Assembly: GCA_030512335.1 (NCBI GenBank)
Contig: JAULSU010000002.1
Coordinates: 1,488,001-1,552,000 of the forward strand
Reading direction: 5' to 3'
Length of the DNA stretch: 64,000 bases
Origin: Immersiella caudata
Taxonomy: Eukaryota > Ascomycota > Sordariomycetes > Sordariales > Lasiosphaeriaceae
Part shown: positions 50,662-62,836 of the stretch, one piece after another
Numbering within the stretch: position 1 is the first letter of the stretch
How the letters are laid out: every line of letters begins with the position of its first letter
Program-made: the position numbers and the translations under genes
The notes under the pieces: model-generated
Databases searched by the model: none
What the model was told of the DNA's origin: nothing
The model's input: only the letters and a program-made list of their open reading frames with translations

Positions 50662-52513
50662 TTATGTCTCAATCAGGTTCTCCTCTTCGGGCGCCGCCGT
50701 GTCCCGCGTGTCCTTTGTCGGCGCCTTGCCCTTGCCCTTTCGGTCCGCCGAGGTTCTCTGGTAGTACTCGTTGATGATCTTGGCTGGGATGCGGTTGAGC
50801 ATATCCTTGCGGTAAATACGCAGCAGGCTCCACGCCAGATCCAGGGACTCGAAAATTGTCCGCGACTCGTAGGGTCCCTGGCTGATGAACTGACGCTCGA
50901 ACTTGTCAAGGAACTCAAGCGAGAGCTTGTCCTCGGCCGACAGAGCTTCTTCACCGACGACAGCCTTCATTGCCGCAGCGTCACGGCCGATGGCGTACTT
51001 TGCGTACAGCTGGTTGGAAACATCGCCATGGTCCTTGCGCGTCATTCCCTCACCGATAGCCGACTTCATCAAACGGGAAAGCGACGGCAGCACATTGATG
51101 GGGGGATAGATACCGCGGTTGGCCAGACCACGGTCGACGTAGATTTGGCCCTCGGTGATGTAGCCTGTCAAATCGGGAATTGGATGCGTGATATCATCGT
51201 TAGGCATGGTGAGAATGGGGATTTGCGTGATCGAGCCGTTGCGGCCCTCGACACGACCAGCTCGCTCGTAGATGGTCGACAAATCCGTGTACATGTAACC
51301 GGGGAAACCACGGCGACCGGGGACTTCTTCACGCGCAGCTGAAACTTCACGAAGCGCATCACAGTAGGCCGATAGATCGGTGAGAATGACCAGGACGTGT
51401 TTCTCGAGCTGGTAGGCATAGTACTCGGCGGTGGTAAGGGCAAGACGGGGGGTGATGATACGCTCGATGCTATGTAACTGTAAGCAGAGACACTGTGACA
51501 TTTCCATGGGGCTACTTACGTTGGGTCATTGGCGAGGTTGAGGAAGAGGGTTGTGCGTTCCAAACTGCCGTTCTCCTCAAAGTCGCGAGTGAAGAAGCGG
51601 GCCGTCTCCAAGTTCACACCCATGGCGGCGAAGACGATGGCGAAGTTCTCCTCGTGGTTGTCGTGCACACCCTTGTTGGTAACACCCTCACGCTGCACCA
51701 AACTAGCCTGTCGGCAAATCTGGGCGGCGATTTCGTTGTGCGGCAGACCGGCGGCGGAGAAGATTGGGATCTTTTGGCCACGGGCGATCGAGTTCATGGT
51801 GTCGATAGCGGAAATACCGGTTGAAATCATCTCCTCGGGGTACACCTATCACATGTCAGTCGTGTTGGCTGCACCTAGCGTGGTCGATAAGACCTACTCG
51901 TGAATAGGGGTTGATGGGGCTGCCATTGATATCGAGGAACTGCTCAGCCAGCACCTTGGGACCCTTGTCGATTGCTCGCCCGGAACCATCGAAAATGCGC
52001 CCTAGCATGTCCTCCGACACGCCGAGCTTCAAACTCTCTCCTGTGAGTTCGACCCGTGTCTAGGATATGTTTAGCGCATGCCGGGACCCAACACGACTAT
52101 TTGCCTCACCTTCTTCACATCGATGCCAGAAGTGCCCTCGAAGACCTGAATTGTTGATCAGCGACCGTCTCGGATGCCATTGGTCGGGCGCCAAGCTATA
52201 CCTGGACAACGGCTCTGTCTCCTGTAGGGAAGCGGTCAGCAGGAGCTTCGTTTAACGTGTTGGATAAGCTGCTTACCTCGAGCCTCCAAGACCTGTCCGG
52301 AGCGTTGTGTTCCATCGGGAAGGGTGAGGGAGACGATCTCATTGTACCGCGGATTTTTGACCTAGCGAGACAGTTAGAGAGTGCAGATTTGAGCTGAGGT
52401 GCGAGGGCGCGGCCAACATTTTCGAGAATGACGAGGGGTCCGTTGACGCCGCCCACGGTGTTGTAACGGAGTCTGGGCGTGACCTTGTACGTGGGTTCTC
52501 GGGGATCGCTCAT
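50662..52513 (-). CDS. VMA2: Vacuolar H+-ATPase subunit B (V1 sector)
   Basis: Non-catalytic nucleotide-binding subunit of the V1 ring that alternates with subunit A; it powers acidification of vacuole and endosomes. Seven exons: 52418-52513, 52277-52361, 52202-52221, 52110-52145, 51898-52059, 51520-51845 and 50662-51469; the six introns are 50-56 nt, giving 510 residues, close to the Neurospora protein. The conserved order is YKVTPRLRYNTVGGVNGPLV, FEGTSGIDVKKTRVELTGES, GRIFDGSGRAIDKGPKVLAE, YPEEMISTGISAIDTMNSIA RGQKIPIFSAAGLPHNEIAAQ, and ERIITPRLALTTAEYYAYQL. Two exons are tiny (20 and 36 nt). Intron 1 has an unusual GTTGGC donor, required to restore N-VKNPRYNE. The C-terminus is a charged Lys/Glu-rich tail. 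Divergent from CWC27. Confidence 0.96.
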
Positions 52514-53157
52514 GATGACGGTCGGATCTGCGTGGCCGTGCTGGAGCAAATTATTAATATGATGCTCGAGACCAGCTCAGAAAGTTGGTGCAGGACTGTA
52601 AGGTGGATCAGCGATGTCGGCGTCGAGGTTTCGAGGCAGAGCTCTTGCAATTTCCAAGCGCAGCTCCAAGGTCAAGTCGTAGGTGATAACGCAAGCCCCT
52701 GGTCTCCTGGACAAGGCCCCGCACTCGCTTGGCGCACAGCCACACACGGTGGTTCCCGGTTTACACAGACCAAGACGAACGAGGATTACTCTTGCTTCAA
52801 GTCTCTGTCTTTTGAATCAACAAATGTATAATGTGTAATCATCTGTATAGCTAGGTATAGACCCAAGATTTTGATTTTCATGGTGTCAGCAAACAATCAA
52901 CGAACAAGGATGCGGCTTCGCAGGCGCGGTTTCTATGTATGTGGCGCGAGCTCATGACCACCATGTGGCTTGCTCTAGATCCTTGCTAGGCAAACTTCCG
53001 GCAGGCAACGCTGGAGCTCGAACCACCTTCAAGACTTTGTGCTTCATCACGCATCAAATTCCACCGCGCCCCATCGTAGCCTGCGGACTCGACTGTGAGC
53101 CCCCTATGAGATACAGGCGGGGGAGAGGAAAGAGCTTCAGCATTCACAACTACCATA
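52514..53157. promoter_or_regulatory. Divergent promoter region VMA2 / CWC27
   Basis: The interval of 644 bases lies between two ATGs and has no gene. No strong known motif was spotted. Confidence 0.55.
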
Positions 53158-54729
53158 ATGTCGGCAATTTACAACCTCGAGCCGCAGCCGACGGCATCGG
53201 CCGTCATCCATACGACACAGGGCGAGATTGCGATTGAGCTCTTCGCGAAGCAAACTCCCCTCACCTGCCGAAACTTTCTGCAACTCAGCTTGGACGGCTA
53301 CTATGACAACACGATCTTCCATCGGATGGTACCGGGCTTCATTTTGCAGGGTGGAGACCCCAGCGGTACCGGCCATGGAGGCGAGTCCATCTACGACGGC
53401 GGCGCCTTGAGCGGTGATTTGGACCCATGGCCGATGGACGAACGACGAGGCAAGAATGCCGGGCCCACAGGTGCGAACTTCAAGGATGAGTTCCACTCGC
53501 GATTGAAGTTCAATCGGCGAGGCCTCCTGGGGATGGCCAATGAAGGCGTGCCCGACACCAACAGCAGCCAGTTCTTCTTCACGCTGGGCAAGGCGGAGGA
53601 ATTGACAGGGAAGAACACCGTCTTCGGCCGAGTGGCCGGCGACACCATTTACAATTTGGCAAAATGGGGAGAGGCTGAGCTTCAGGAGGGCACGGAGCGG
53701 CCCCAGTACCCGGTCAAGATCACCAACATTGAGATTCTTACCAACCCCTTTTCAGACATGAAGAAAAGGGAGCGCAAAGCCCGACAGGAAGCGCCAAGGA
53801 TAGCACAGCCTGAGAAGAAGCAAAAGAAGAGGAAAGGAGGGAAGCAGTTGCTGAGCTTTGGGGACGAAGAAGGCGATGTGGATGATGTTCCTGTCATTAA
53901 AAAGGCCAAGTTCGATACTCGCATCGTTATGGAATTGGAAGATGAGGAGCCAGTGCAGAAAAAGAAGTCGAGAAAACCGTCTGTCAAAGAGGAGATTGCG
54001 CCTGCCAAAGAAGCGGCGAAGAGGCCAAGTCCAAGCCCGGCGCCTCCGGAACCAGCCCATGTCAAGAAGGAACAGCAGAGGCCACAAGCCAGCCCGAGCC
54101 CTGAGCCAGAGCGCCCAGCCAAGAAATCCCTACTGGAACGCACAAACGAAGAAATCGCAGCAGTTAAGGCATCTATGAAGCGGACTATTCATAGCGAGCC
54201 GGCCAAGGAGAAGAAGAAGTCAGCGCTAGAGCAGCTAATACCAGAGACAGCAGTCCGTGGGAGAAGGCGTCGTCCGGGCGCCGTCAACACGAGCGCTAGG
54301 GATGAGCAAGATGCTCTCGATCTACTGAAGTCATTTAAGTCAAAGCTGGAGCAAGCGCCAGCCGAAAAGAAAGGCGCGCAAGAGGCTATTGCCGGTGAGG
54401 AAGAGAAAGGCAAAGGTTTTGATCAGGAAGATGGTGAGGGCGAGGTCTGCGACCTACATTTCGTTGCCGGTTGCCAGAGCTGTCAAGCTTGGGACAAGTT
54501 GGATGTCAAGGAGGATAGCGATGACGAAGGCTGGATGTCTCATACTCTGAGCTTTGCTGCCGATAAGCTCGGCAAGGACCTCAGCTACCGGAAAAAAGCT
54601 GACGAGGAGTTGGTCGTCATCGACCCCTTGGAAAAGGCCCGTACTCTCAAAGAAGAGAAGAGGGCTGCGAGAGACGCCAGGTCTGGCGTCTCGTCAAGAG
54701 CCTGGGATCAAGGGCGACGGGGCCGCTAA
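53158..54729 (+). CDS. CWC27: Spliceosomal cyclophilin Cwc27
   Basis: Cyclophilin of the activated spliceosome (Bact complex), partner of Cwc22. Single exon, 523 residues. The cyclophilin domain covers about residues 12-205: QGEIAIELFAKQTPLTCRNF, FHRMVPGFILQGGDPSGTGH, GLLGMANEGVPDTNSSQFFF and NTVFGRVAGDTIYN. The position equivalent to Trp121 of cyclophilin A is Glu (GKAEELTGKNTVFG), as in other Cwc27 proteins; this predicts weak or no isomerase activity and cyclosporin insensitivity. A 20-residue insertion (DLDPWPMDERRGKNAGPTGA) enlarges a loop. The C-terminal 300 residues are charged and low complexity with KKRKGGKQLLSFGDEEGD and a CDLHFVAGCQSCQAWDK Cys cluster before a conserved WMSHTLSFAADKLGKDLSYR motif. 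Confidence 0.92.
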   Translation: MSAIYNLEPQPTASAVIHTTQGEIAIELFAKQTPLTCRNFLQLSLDGYYDNTIFHRMVPGFILQGGDPSGTGHGGESIYDGGALSGDLDPWPMDERRGKNAGPTGANFKDEFHSRLKFNRRGLLGMANEGVPDTNSSQFFFTLGKAEELTGKNTVFGRVAGDTIYNLAKWGEAELQEGTERPQYPVKITNIEILTNPFSDMKKRERKARQEAPRIAQPEKKQKKRKGGKQLLSFGDEEGDVDDVPVIKKAKFDTRIVMELEDEEPVQKKKSRKPSVKEEIAPAKEAAKRPSPSPAPPEPAHVKKEQQRPQASPSPEPERPAKKSLLERTNEEIAAVKASMKRTIHSEPAKEKKKSALEQLIPETAVRGRRRRPGAVNTSARDEQDALDLLKSFKSKLEQAPAEKKGAQEAIAGEEEKGKGFDQEDGEGEVCDLHFVAGCQSCQAWDKLDVKEDSDDEGWMSHTLSFAADKLGKDLSYRKKADEELVVIDPLEKARTLKEEKRAARDARSGVSSRAWDQGRRGR

Positions 54730-56185
54730 CGAACGGGCCAAGTGCCACCAAGAAGATGGGCAGAATGTGAGTGATCAGGAAGAACCGTTTTGATAATGAT
54801 ATACCCATGAAATCACAAAGTCTCAGGCCCATCGGCTATAAAACCAAGTGAATTATTTCCAAAATTCTGAGCCTTGTTCGCCCCCCAAGTTCCGTCTGGC
54901 AGCGAAACTTCTGAAGTACATCAAGACTTCTCAGGGAAACGAATGAGGAAATGTTTTGGAACGGCCATTTCGGCAAAGCCAAGGCTGTCTGAGCAGCGGC
55001 TTCTTTGCTGTAGGCTACTAACCGAGAATATCACAAGACGTGCTTACTATGCGGTATGTCAACAAAGAGTGCAGCATCTCAACGATGTGATGTTTGTATA
55101 GCTGAGACAATGCATTGAAGGCTTGTGATTTAATTATTTCAGACCCATCTGATTGTTTTGCGCCTGGTGCCCCGCGGAGGGGAAGAAAGGCCCGGGCACT
55201 TATCTCCTGCCGTTTTGATTGGTCAAGCTCGCGAATGAAAAAAAATGGCTTGCTATCGATTGCGTCGGCTGAACCCACTCGGGCGGGCGAGGTGATCGGT
55301 CGATAGCCGCTTCATCGAGGTAGACAAGGGCCAGCTTTCAAACCGCCACCGAAGCTTGACCTGGCCGCTCCGACTAACGTCCGTCGCCTTCACAATTCCA
55401 CATCCCCGAGCTCCGTCGCTCTAGCCCGCAGGCTCCGGCCTCCAAGCCCCAACTCCAACCGAGACAAGCGGTCTGAGCCTGGCGCCTGGCGTCGCAAACC
55501 CGTTGAGCAAGCTGCCGCTGAACAAGGCTCGCGGGACAGTCCATGTTTGAATGCGCGTCGCCGAGTCATCCTCAACAACGCCTGCCATTGACCGCACGCG
55601 CCCACCCCGAGACAGCGACTAGGATAGCGAATGGTTGTGAAAGGTCCTGCCTTTTGTAGACCGCGAGACATCTGCTTCGACATCATCGGCCCAGCGCAGC
55701 GCCTGGCCCCTTCATTCGATAGATCTAGAAGAGACATCAGATAGAACACCGCGGGTGCCTGGCTGAGGCAGTCTTCTTCCTTTGACTGACAGGCGCGCTC
55801 GAATCCAAGATATATATCAATATTTCGGACTGGAGCTCTCAATCGCCGTCACCGGAACGCCCGATTACTTCCAACGCGGTATCCAGAATCCCCCAATACG
55901 ACCACGTTTCACGACGCCCTTACTGGACCCCAACTACGAGTGCGCGCGCGATTGTCACCAGACGGCACCTAAGGAGGTTGCTTTAGCCCAAGGGTACAAG
56001 CCGAGGTTTCCGCCACACCGTGAACGCCCTTGACAACGACCACGAGGGAGCGACGGGACGACATTGACTGCTCTTGGAGAGGGACCTCGGGACATTGGGA
56101 TCGCATCGATAGGGGCCACCAGAAGTTTGCTTTTTGAGGCCCCTGTTCCAGCTCCAGCTGGATTCGGTGTCTGCCCATCCCTGTT
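54730..56185. promoter_or_regulatory. Intergenic: HSF1 upstream region
   Basis: The interval of 1.46 kb lies between two plus-strand genes. It probably includes a long HSF1 leader; several short open frames in 55,780-56,185 could act as upstream ORFs. No clear heat-shock element was found. Confidence 0.5.
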
Positions 56186-58489
56186 ATGTCTGCACCGAAC
56201 TCTCGAAAGAGACCTGCTCCTGGCGCCCCTCCTATGGTACCGATGCCACCTATTCAACCACCGTTTTCCTCCGGGCAACCAAACCAGATTTTTGGGTGGA
56301 ACGGGGGTGCGGCGGAAGGCCCCGGATTTGTTGAAGCGGGTCCGCCGAGTGTGAACTCATTCACGATGATGCCGCAGCCAGGGCAATACGGGGCTGCCGC
56401 GCCTTCCACGGCGCTCACACGCCGCCAAAACAACAACCGAGCCCTGGTTCACGCACCTGGACGACCGCAGTTCGATTCCAACGCAGATACCTGGAATACA
56501 TTTTCCAACGATTCAGCAAATTTCTTACAAGCATCAAACGGCATGGCGGACGAGGACAGCATTGAGGAGCTTGAGAAAAGAGCGCTCACAGCAAAGCGGG
56601 ATGCCCTGGCCAAGCGGAAGCAGATCCCCCCTTTTGTCCAGAAACTAAGCAGGTATGTGGCAGGAACTATTATTCATACCGGCCCTGGCCTCCCTTACTG
56701 ACGATGAGATAGCTTCTTGGACGAGGACCGCAACACAGATCTCATCCGGTGGTCTGAGAAGGGTGACTCGTTCATAGTGCTGGATGAGGATGAGTTTGCC
56801 AAAACTCTCATCCCGGAGCTCTTCAAGCATAACAATTATGCCTCATTCGTCCGCCAATTGAATATGTATGGCTTCCACAAGCGTGTTGGCCTATCCGACA
56901 ACTCGATGAGATCCAGCGAGAAGAAATTCAAGAGTCCCAGCGAGTATTCAAATCAGTTCTTCCGTCGTGGCCATCCGAACTTATTATGGCTCATCAACAA
57001 GGCGCGGAATACCAGCAGCAGCAAAAAGAAGAACAAGAAGGGAGAGACCGAGGAGGGCAGCGATGAGGATGCCGAGGAGCTGTTTGCGGGATCTGGCGCA
57101 GCCAACGCGCAAATTGGGCGGGCGCCCGCTGTACCCGTTGATGTTGGATCGTTGCCTAAGAAGGAGCTTGTTCTTGTCAAGTCGGAGATTGAGCGACTGC
57201 AGGCTGGCCAAAACCTCATCTCAAACATGCTCAACAAGATTCGGCAAGACCAAGCGGCGCTGTACCAGCAAGCTGCCATGTTCCAGAATATGCATGATCG
57301 GCATGAGAACTCTATCAACGCGATTCTCAACTTCTTGGCCAACGTATTTCGAAAATCGTTGGAAGGCGAAGGCGGAACTCAGAGCGTCCAGGACTTATTG
57401 AGCAGCATCCTACCTCACAACACCCAGGCCCAGCCACAAATGCCCGGAAGCGTAGTCGACCTGGGCGAATTTGTCAACCGCCAATCCCGGGACGTCGGCG
57501 CCTCCGTTGGCACCCCCAAGCGACCTCAACGCTTGCTCCCTCCGGCTCCTGTCCACCAAGTTGGAAAGGCCAGCACTATGTCTCCTAGCTCAACAGCCTC
57601 CCCCGCCGCACAGGGGCCCTATCAGATACCGATGGGCTCAGTGACAGAGTTATTCGACGCATCCCCCGCCGATACAACCAGCCCGTCTTTCATCAAGGAT
57701 GAGCTGCGCACCAACCCTCAGGAGGGGATGATGAAGTTTATCCACGATACAAACGCGGGCAACACGTCTGGTATTGACCTGCCCAATGTCGCCGCCAAGA
57801 CAACAGCGACCATGGCCAACGATCAGCGTAACCAGATACTCAGCGTCATGGCGGGTCACCCAAGCTCTCGGTCCGCGGCTGTAAACGGAGGGCCAGCATC
57901 AAGTCCAACAACTGCCGCCTCGACCCCTGGGCTCCGCAACGCAGGTCTCTCGCTTTCCCCGGCGCTTTCTTCGATGCCCCCGCCGAGTTTGCAGGATATT
58001 CAAGCCACATCAGCCGAGCTCGAAAACCTTCAGCGCCTGACCAATGACCAAGCTGGAGCCATCAACCACCTCAGCAGTCTCCTTGGCCCTCTGAGTCCCT
58101 CTGGCCGAATCCCAGGTCTCGACGATCAAGGCAACCCCGGCGGCTACTTCAGCGGTTCCATGAGTCCATATAATCTGAATGATTACAACGTCAACGAGTT
58201 TCTGAACGATAACGCCTTCACCGACTCCACGTTCAATCAGAATCTCATGCCCGAAACCACGGAGGGCGCTGACGGGAACGACTTCAACTTCACGCTTGAC
58301 GGGAACGCGGCGGATTTGACCGGATCGTATACTACAGTTCCGAGCGGCAGTGGCATCAGCGGTGGCTTCTTGGACACAGGATCTGGCTCGGCGGCGGACA
58401 CTCCCAGCGAGGCTGGCACGGAGGAGATTCCGCGGAACGATTTGAACTTGGGGAGCCCGGAGAGGGAGACAAAACGCCGTAGGATTTGA
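56186..58489 (+). CDS. HSF1: Heat-shock transcription factor Hsf1
   Basis: Trimeric activator binding nGAAn arrays in chaperone genes. Two exons, 56186-56652 and 56713-58489, with a 60-nt intron (GTATGT donor, CTGAC branch) inside the DNA-binding domain, give 747 residues. The N-terminal 140 residues are Pro/Asn-rich. The winged-helix DNA-binding domain covers about 147-254: PPFVQKLSSFLDEDRNTDLI, WSEKGDSFIVLDEDEFAKTL and the recognition helix NNYASFVRQLNMYGFHK (about 196-212). A Lys-rich linker (SSSKKKNKKGETEEGSDED) follows, then the hydrophobic-heptad trimerisation region (LVLVKSEIERLQAGQNLISN, MLNKIRQDQAALYQQAAMFQ). The C-terminal half is Ser/Pro/Thr-rich with acidic-hydrophobic patches (FNFTLDGNAADL) likely to activate transcription, ending in a basic KRRRI. 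The response-regulator domain of Skn7 is absent. Confidence 0.93.
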
Positions 58490-59989
58490 GCTTTGCTCGG
58501 CTTTTCGTTTTGGCTGGCGTGAGGTTGCTCTGGGTTTGGGAAGGGCGCATTCCAAGAGCTTGGCCACAGAGGGTCATCAACACCGTATTAGAACTGTCTT
58601 CTGGCAGCGCTTCTGACAGCGCTGCTGCCACCAAGCTTTCAAGGATTTCTTCTCTTTTACATCAAGGTTCTTGATGGGGTCTGGAGGCGGGACGGCTATT
58701 TGCATTAGGGCCTTTTGTGCAGATGCACATATGGGATGGGCGGCTTTTTCTCGCTTTTTATGAGATGGCTTGTTTGTGGCTACCTATCTATGGATAGGGG
58801 TACGGGGCACATTTCTTTTCCTCCTTTTGGGAGGGTGTAGCGATACCAGCTTGCTTCGCCTGAATGCGAAGAGCTGTCACGATGTGGACGATCAGGGCGA
58901 TAAATAAAATTCATCATACCTGTGTGTGCTTTGGTCGGTGAGATGCTGTTCGTGAGATTGTGATCCTTTTTTATGATATACTGGGATTTAATTTGTCCTG
59001 TTTCACGCTGGAGTGACCGAAATAACCGCCACGTTTACTGGGGAGAAGTGTAAGGTGTAAATTGCTAATCCAACACCACTCAGTAAAATTGGAGGATCTG
59101 CGAGGCTTTCGAAGACCGGAGACGATCAAGAATGCGGGAACTGCAGCAAAGGGAGGAAATCGCGTGGTAGTAAAAATACGACTGAGGACAGAGACTATGA
59201 GCCCAGCCACCGTGTGTAGTGTCATAAGTTACGTTGCGGTGACTGGGATTTAGAGTAGGTAGTTATGTAAACGGAGATTTTGGCGCTGTAACCCTCAAAG
59301 TGGTGAAACCTTCGCAACTCTAGGCGGTGGAAAATAGGCTGAAGATAAACTGGATTGAAGTCAAGATCGAAATAAGGCAGCTACCGTGACAAGTGCTTCT
59401 TATTTGGATGTACCTCCTCTGTGCTCGCTTGCAATCAACACCGAGCAGAGGTTAGATATCTCACAAAACATAGTTCAGCCGAGCTTGGCCGTATTCGCCC
59501 TACCTCCTTCATACCCGGTCCAAACCCGTCACATGCGTTGTGTTGAATCTCTGTAGGGCTACTCCATGCATGAGTCAACACTCCTTGGGCAATTGGATCA
59601 TAGCGGGGGAATCCGAGGTCCTGATCTGCTCTATCTTGTGGTTGGTGACAGCCCGGCCGACCGCAGGGGGTATGGGACTTGTTCAGCGGCTGATGTGAGG
59701 GCATCAAAACGTCCTTTGGATATGAGACCAAGACGCCCAATACCCAACCGATCCTGCTCACCGTGGAGATTGTCTCTTGGGTTGAGCTGGCATAACCACG
59801 CTACGACCGCCCATGGGCATGCACGTATAAGCCTTCACACCTCAGACGCCAAAACCCAGCTGCCTCAAAATAGAGCATTCAAAGTGGAAGCTCTCCTGGG
59901 GCGAGCTGCCTTGGGCTGTTCGTGTGAGACCCGACCTCCGAATCTGATCATGGCCCCGTGATGTCTGAGGTCTCCAATACTGGCTCTGA
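58490..59989. other. Convergent intergenic region HSF1 / CYP10
   Basis: The interval of 1.5 kb lies between two 3' ends. No frame looks like a gene. It includes the HSF1 3' UTR with AT-rich stretches near 58,900-59,000. Confidence 0.55.
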
Positions 59990-60549
59990 TCATGATGCTA
60001 GGGGGTTTGCGTGTATTGTCACTTTCTCGATCCTTACGGTCTCCTTCGGTCTGTTCTTCTTATCGACCTCAAGCTGCTCGATCTTGGCCAGCGTCGCAAG
60101 ACTATCATCCCCGATCAACTTCCCAAACACCGTGTTGAGTCCATCCAGGTGCGGAGCCTTATCGAACAAAACAAAAAACTGGCTGCCATTGGTGCCAGGC
60201 CCCTTATTGGCCATACTGAGAATGCCCCGCTCGTTGTGTCGCAGGGTCGGCCGAATCTCGTCCTCGAAGGTTGGTCCGTAGATGGAACGACCTCCCTTGG
60301 GATTTTCTGGCGTCGGGTGGGCTGGCGCGCCAGTCTGGACCATGAAGCCTGGGATCAATCGGTGGAATGGGGATTCATTGTAGTAATCCGAGGCGCAAAG
60401 CGCGAGGAAGTTCTGCGGCGCAAACATGTGAGCGGGGTGCAGATCTCGAGCGGACAATAGGTGGAATTTACCTCTGCTGTCTTGGGGACGCTCTCACAGA
60501 ACACCTCAATCTTCAGGTCACCCAAAGTCGTGTGGAGGGCCACGGACAT
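59990..60549 (-). CDS. CYP10: Cyclophilin-like PPIase, PPIL3/Cyp10 type
   Basis: Small single-domain cyclophilin of the PPIL3 class, a spliceosome-associated prolyl isomerase. Two exons, 60472-60549 and 59990-60412, with a 59-nt intron (GTAAAT donor, CGCAG acceptor), give 166 residues, the usual length. It starts directly with the first strand (MSVALHTTLGDLKIEVFCES) and contains the catalytic Arg in FHRLIPGFMVQTG, GILSMANKGPGTNGSQFFV and the family-typical APHLDGLNTVFGKLI. The Trp121 position of cyclophilin A is His here, suggesting low cyclosporin affinity. A PTPENPKGGRSIYGPTFEDE loop is typical of PPIL3. The 3' end converges with HSF1. Confidence 0.9.
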
Positions 60550-62836
60550 GACGGCGACTGTCACTCGGTCACTGCTCAACCGTTTTTTGACACGGGAGGT
60601 TAGGTAGCAGCAAAGTTTTTTGCGGGATGGGATAGCTAATGTCAAACGCGGTTCCGCTTTTTTCAGCCCTGTAAGCGGGAGCTATGACCATATGTAGGTC
60701 ATCGCTGCCTTGGCTGATCAGCCTGGAGATCAGACGGTCCAGAGTCTCATGCTCGGCACTCGAGATATCATTGCTCTTCGAGCGGCGTAGATGAATGGAA
60801 AAGGGAAAAAACTCATCAATGAAGCTTAGGTAGCTTCCGACAGCAAGTCTGGATGAGAAAAGCATCGACCACGATGATGGTCATGTCGGGATTCGAGACG
60901 GGGTTTTGCCAAGATTACAATCAGTACGGATCCGTAGTGTAGGCCCAACCAGGTGATATTTCGAGTTCGGAGCAGGCAACAACAAACGGTGCCGAAGGCG
61001 TCCGGCCCCGCGAATTTGCCAATTCTTACTGCATGAAACAGAGAACCTGATCTATGCTGGAACGCTGAAAAGACACACGGTACGGTGCCATTGAGCGTTC
61101 AAGTCCAAGCGAGTCAGCGATAGTGTGAATTTCCAAGCCTGTCGACTTCGGTAGGCATTCCTATCGGTGTCCAAAAGAAGCATGGCTGCAACCCTTACCC
61201 AACCATTGTCGGCTCGGGAGACGGAAAGTGACAAGCAGACGGTACTGGTCTCCGTGCGGAGACAGCGGCCGAATACTCGCACTGTTTCTGACGAGACGGG
61301 ATCAGGGGGAGCCGCCTTCAAATGCTTCTGTGCCGTATTTGTACTTTTGCTATATTCATCGAAACCTCGCTTCAATATCAAGGTCCTATTTCGAATTGGA
61401 GGGCATTAGGGCGTCTACAGTAATAATTTTAGGAGTTTAGACCTGGATTAAACGATGGAAATAGAGTTGGTTGTAGCAGCGAACTAACGTTCGGCGCAAG
61501 GACGCCCCTTCGGCCCGTCCTAGGCCATCAACAATCTACGGGCCTGCTACAGGAAACCAGGGACCGGCACATCGAACTGTAGACTCAGGCCGTAAGAGAC
61601 CTCGAGCTCGACCGTCAACCGCTTTCATAATATATTTCAGACCCACGTCAGATGCATCTTGTCTTGATCGGGGTCTCTAGGTGCCCGTCAGCCCACCAAA
61701 CGCTGCACCGATCCGCCGCTCGGGGACGTTAGAGACGGCAGGGTGCCCCGTTCTGAGCCATGCAGCTACGGGGCATGGAACTTGCTCAGCACCGGCACCT
61801 GATCGCCAGAGCGAGGCTGTAGCGTGTCTGCCCGTGCTCACTGCTCATCGCGACCATCTCGGGTTGCCGTCCCGACCCTGAAGGTCCATTACCCAATTTC
61901 CTGTTGTGGACAGGGCTGCTAGTAGGGCCCAGATACCTCTGCCGTTTCCAGACCGTTCGATTCTCCGAGATCCTTGCTCCACCACTCTTTGCGACACCGG
62001 GATAGAACGATTCGACGGGACCGGGCAGCTCTCTTTTGCGCCGGGGCGAGCAACTCAGCTGAGCGGCGGCCGACGGTCTGCCTTTGCATTGGCCATTGGG
62101 AACCGCTGTCCCAGCATTTGATCCCACCATCTCTTCCTGTGGGCGACTGCTGCTTAACTAATTGCAGCTGCCGGCATTTCGACACTAGACCTTTGCAGAG
62201 GTGCAGTCTGCAGCCATACAGCACGCAGAAGGCTGGACCCCCGAGTCCCCTCCACCGAAACTGCAAACAAAGGCTGCGCTGCGCAGCACTGGCGGCTCTA
62301 CGGGACATGCGATTTGGCCCCAAGGCTTTGTCCCTGGTCTTCTTGTGAGAATAAGCTGCACGGCAGCTTTGTCCGCAATTCGCGATCGTAGCAGGTCACG
62401 GGCGGCCCGTCTCACCAAGCCCAACCGCACACAAAACACCCTGGGCATTGTCCACGCAATCCCGCATCGCTGCACCTGTTCCGCATCACCACCGCAAGCC
62501 CTCATCCTCCTCCGACTGCGTACGGTGGCGAGCCCCAACCCGAGTGATGAGAGCGACAGCAGCCGCATCCCCGATCCCCTTATCGATACAACGCTGGCGA
62601 CATACCCCTCACCCCAAATCCGCCAGCGCCAGCGCAACGCATCAGTAGCCTGCCGCCGCCGCAGCAGCAGCGACGCGACGTCGGCGCCAGCCTGTTGGTG
62701 ACCGCTTCACTGACGCAGCACCCCCGGCGCCCTCCCCCGACCGCGACCGCGAAGACGACGTCGGCGACGACAACCCCCCACCCATCGCGCCCCGAAACCT
62801 GAGCACGCCCGGGCCATTCGGGGCGCCGACGGCAGG
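60550..62836. promoter_or_regulatory. Divergent intergenic region CYP10 / alpha-arrestin
   Basis: The interval of 2.29 kb has no recognisable gene. The right third (62,150-62,836) is GC-rich with CCGCCGCAGCAGCAGC-type trinucleotides and probably the arrestin leader. Open frames on both strands at 62.2-62.9 kb overlap one another and have no domain. Confidence 0.55.

Noticed and set aside
50596..51342. 248-codon plus-strand frame antisense to VMA2
   Set aside because: Complete overlap with the last VMA2 exon, whose protein is unmistakable.
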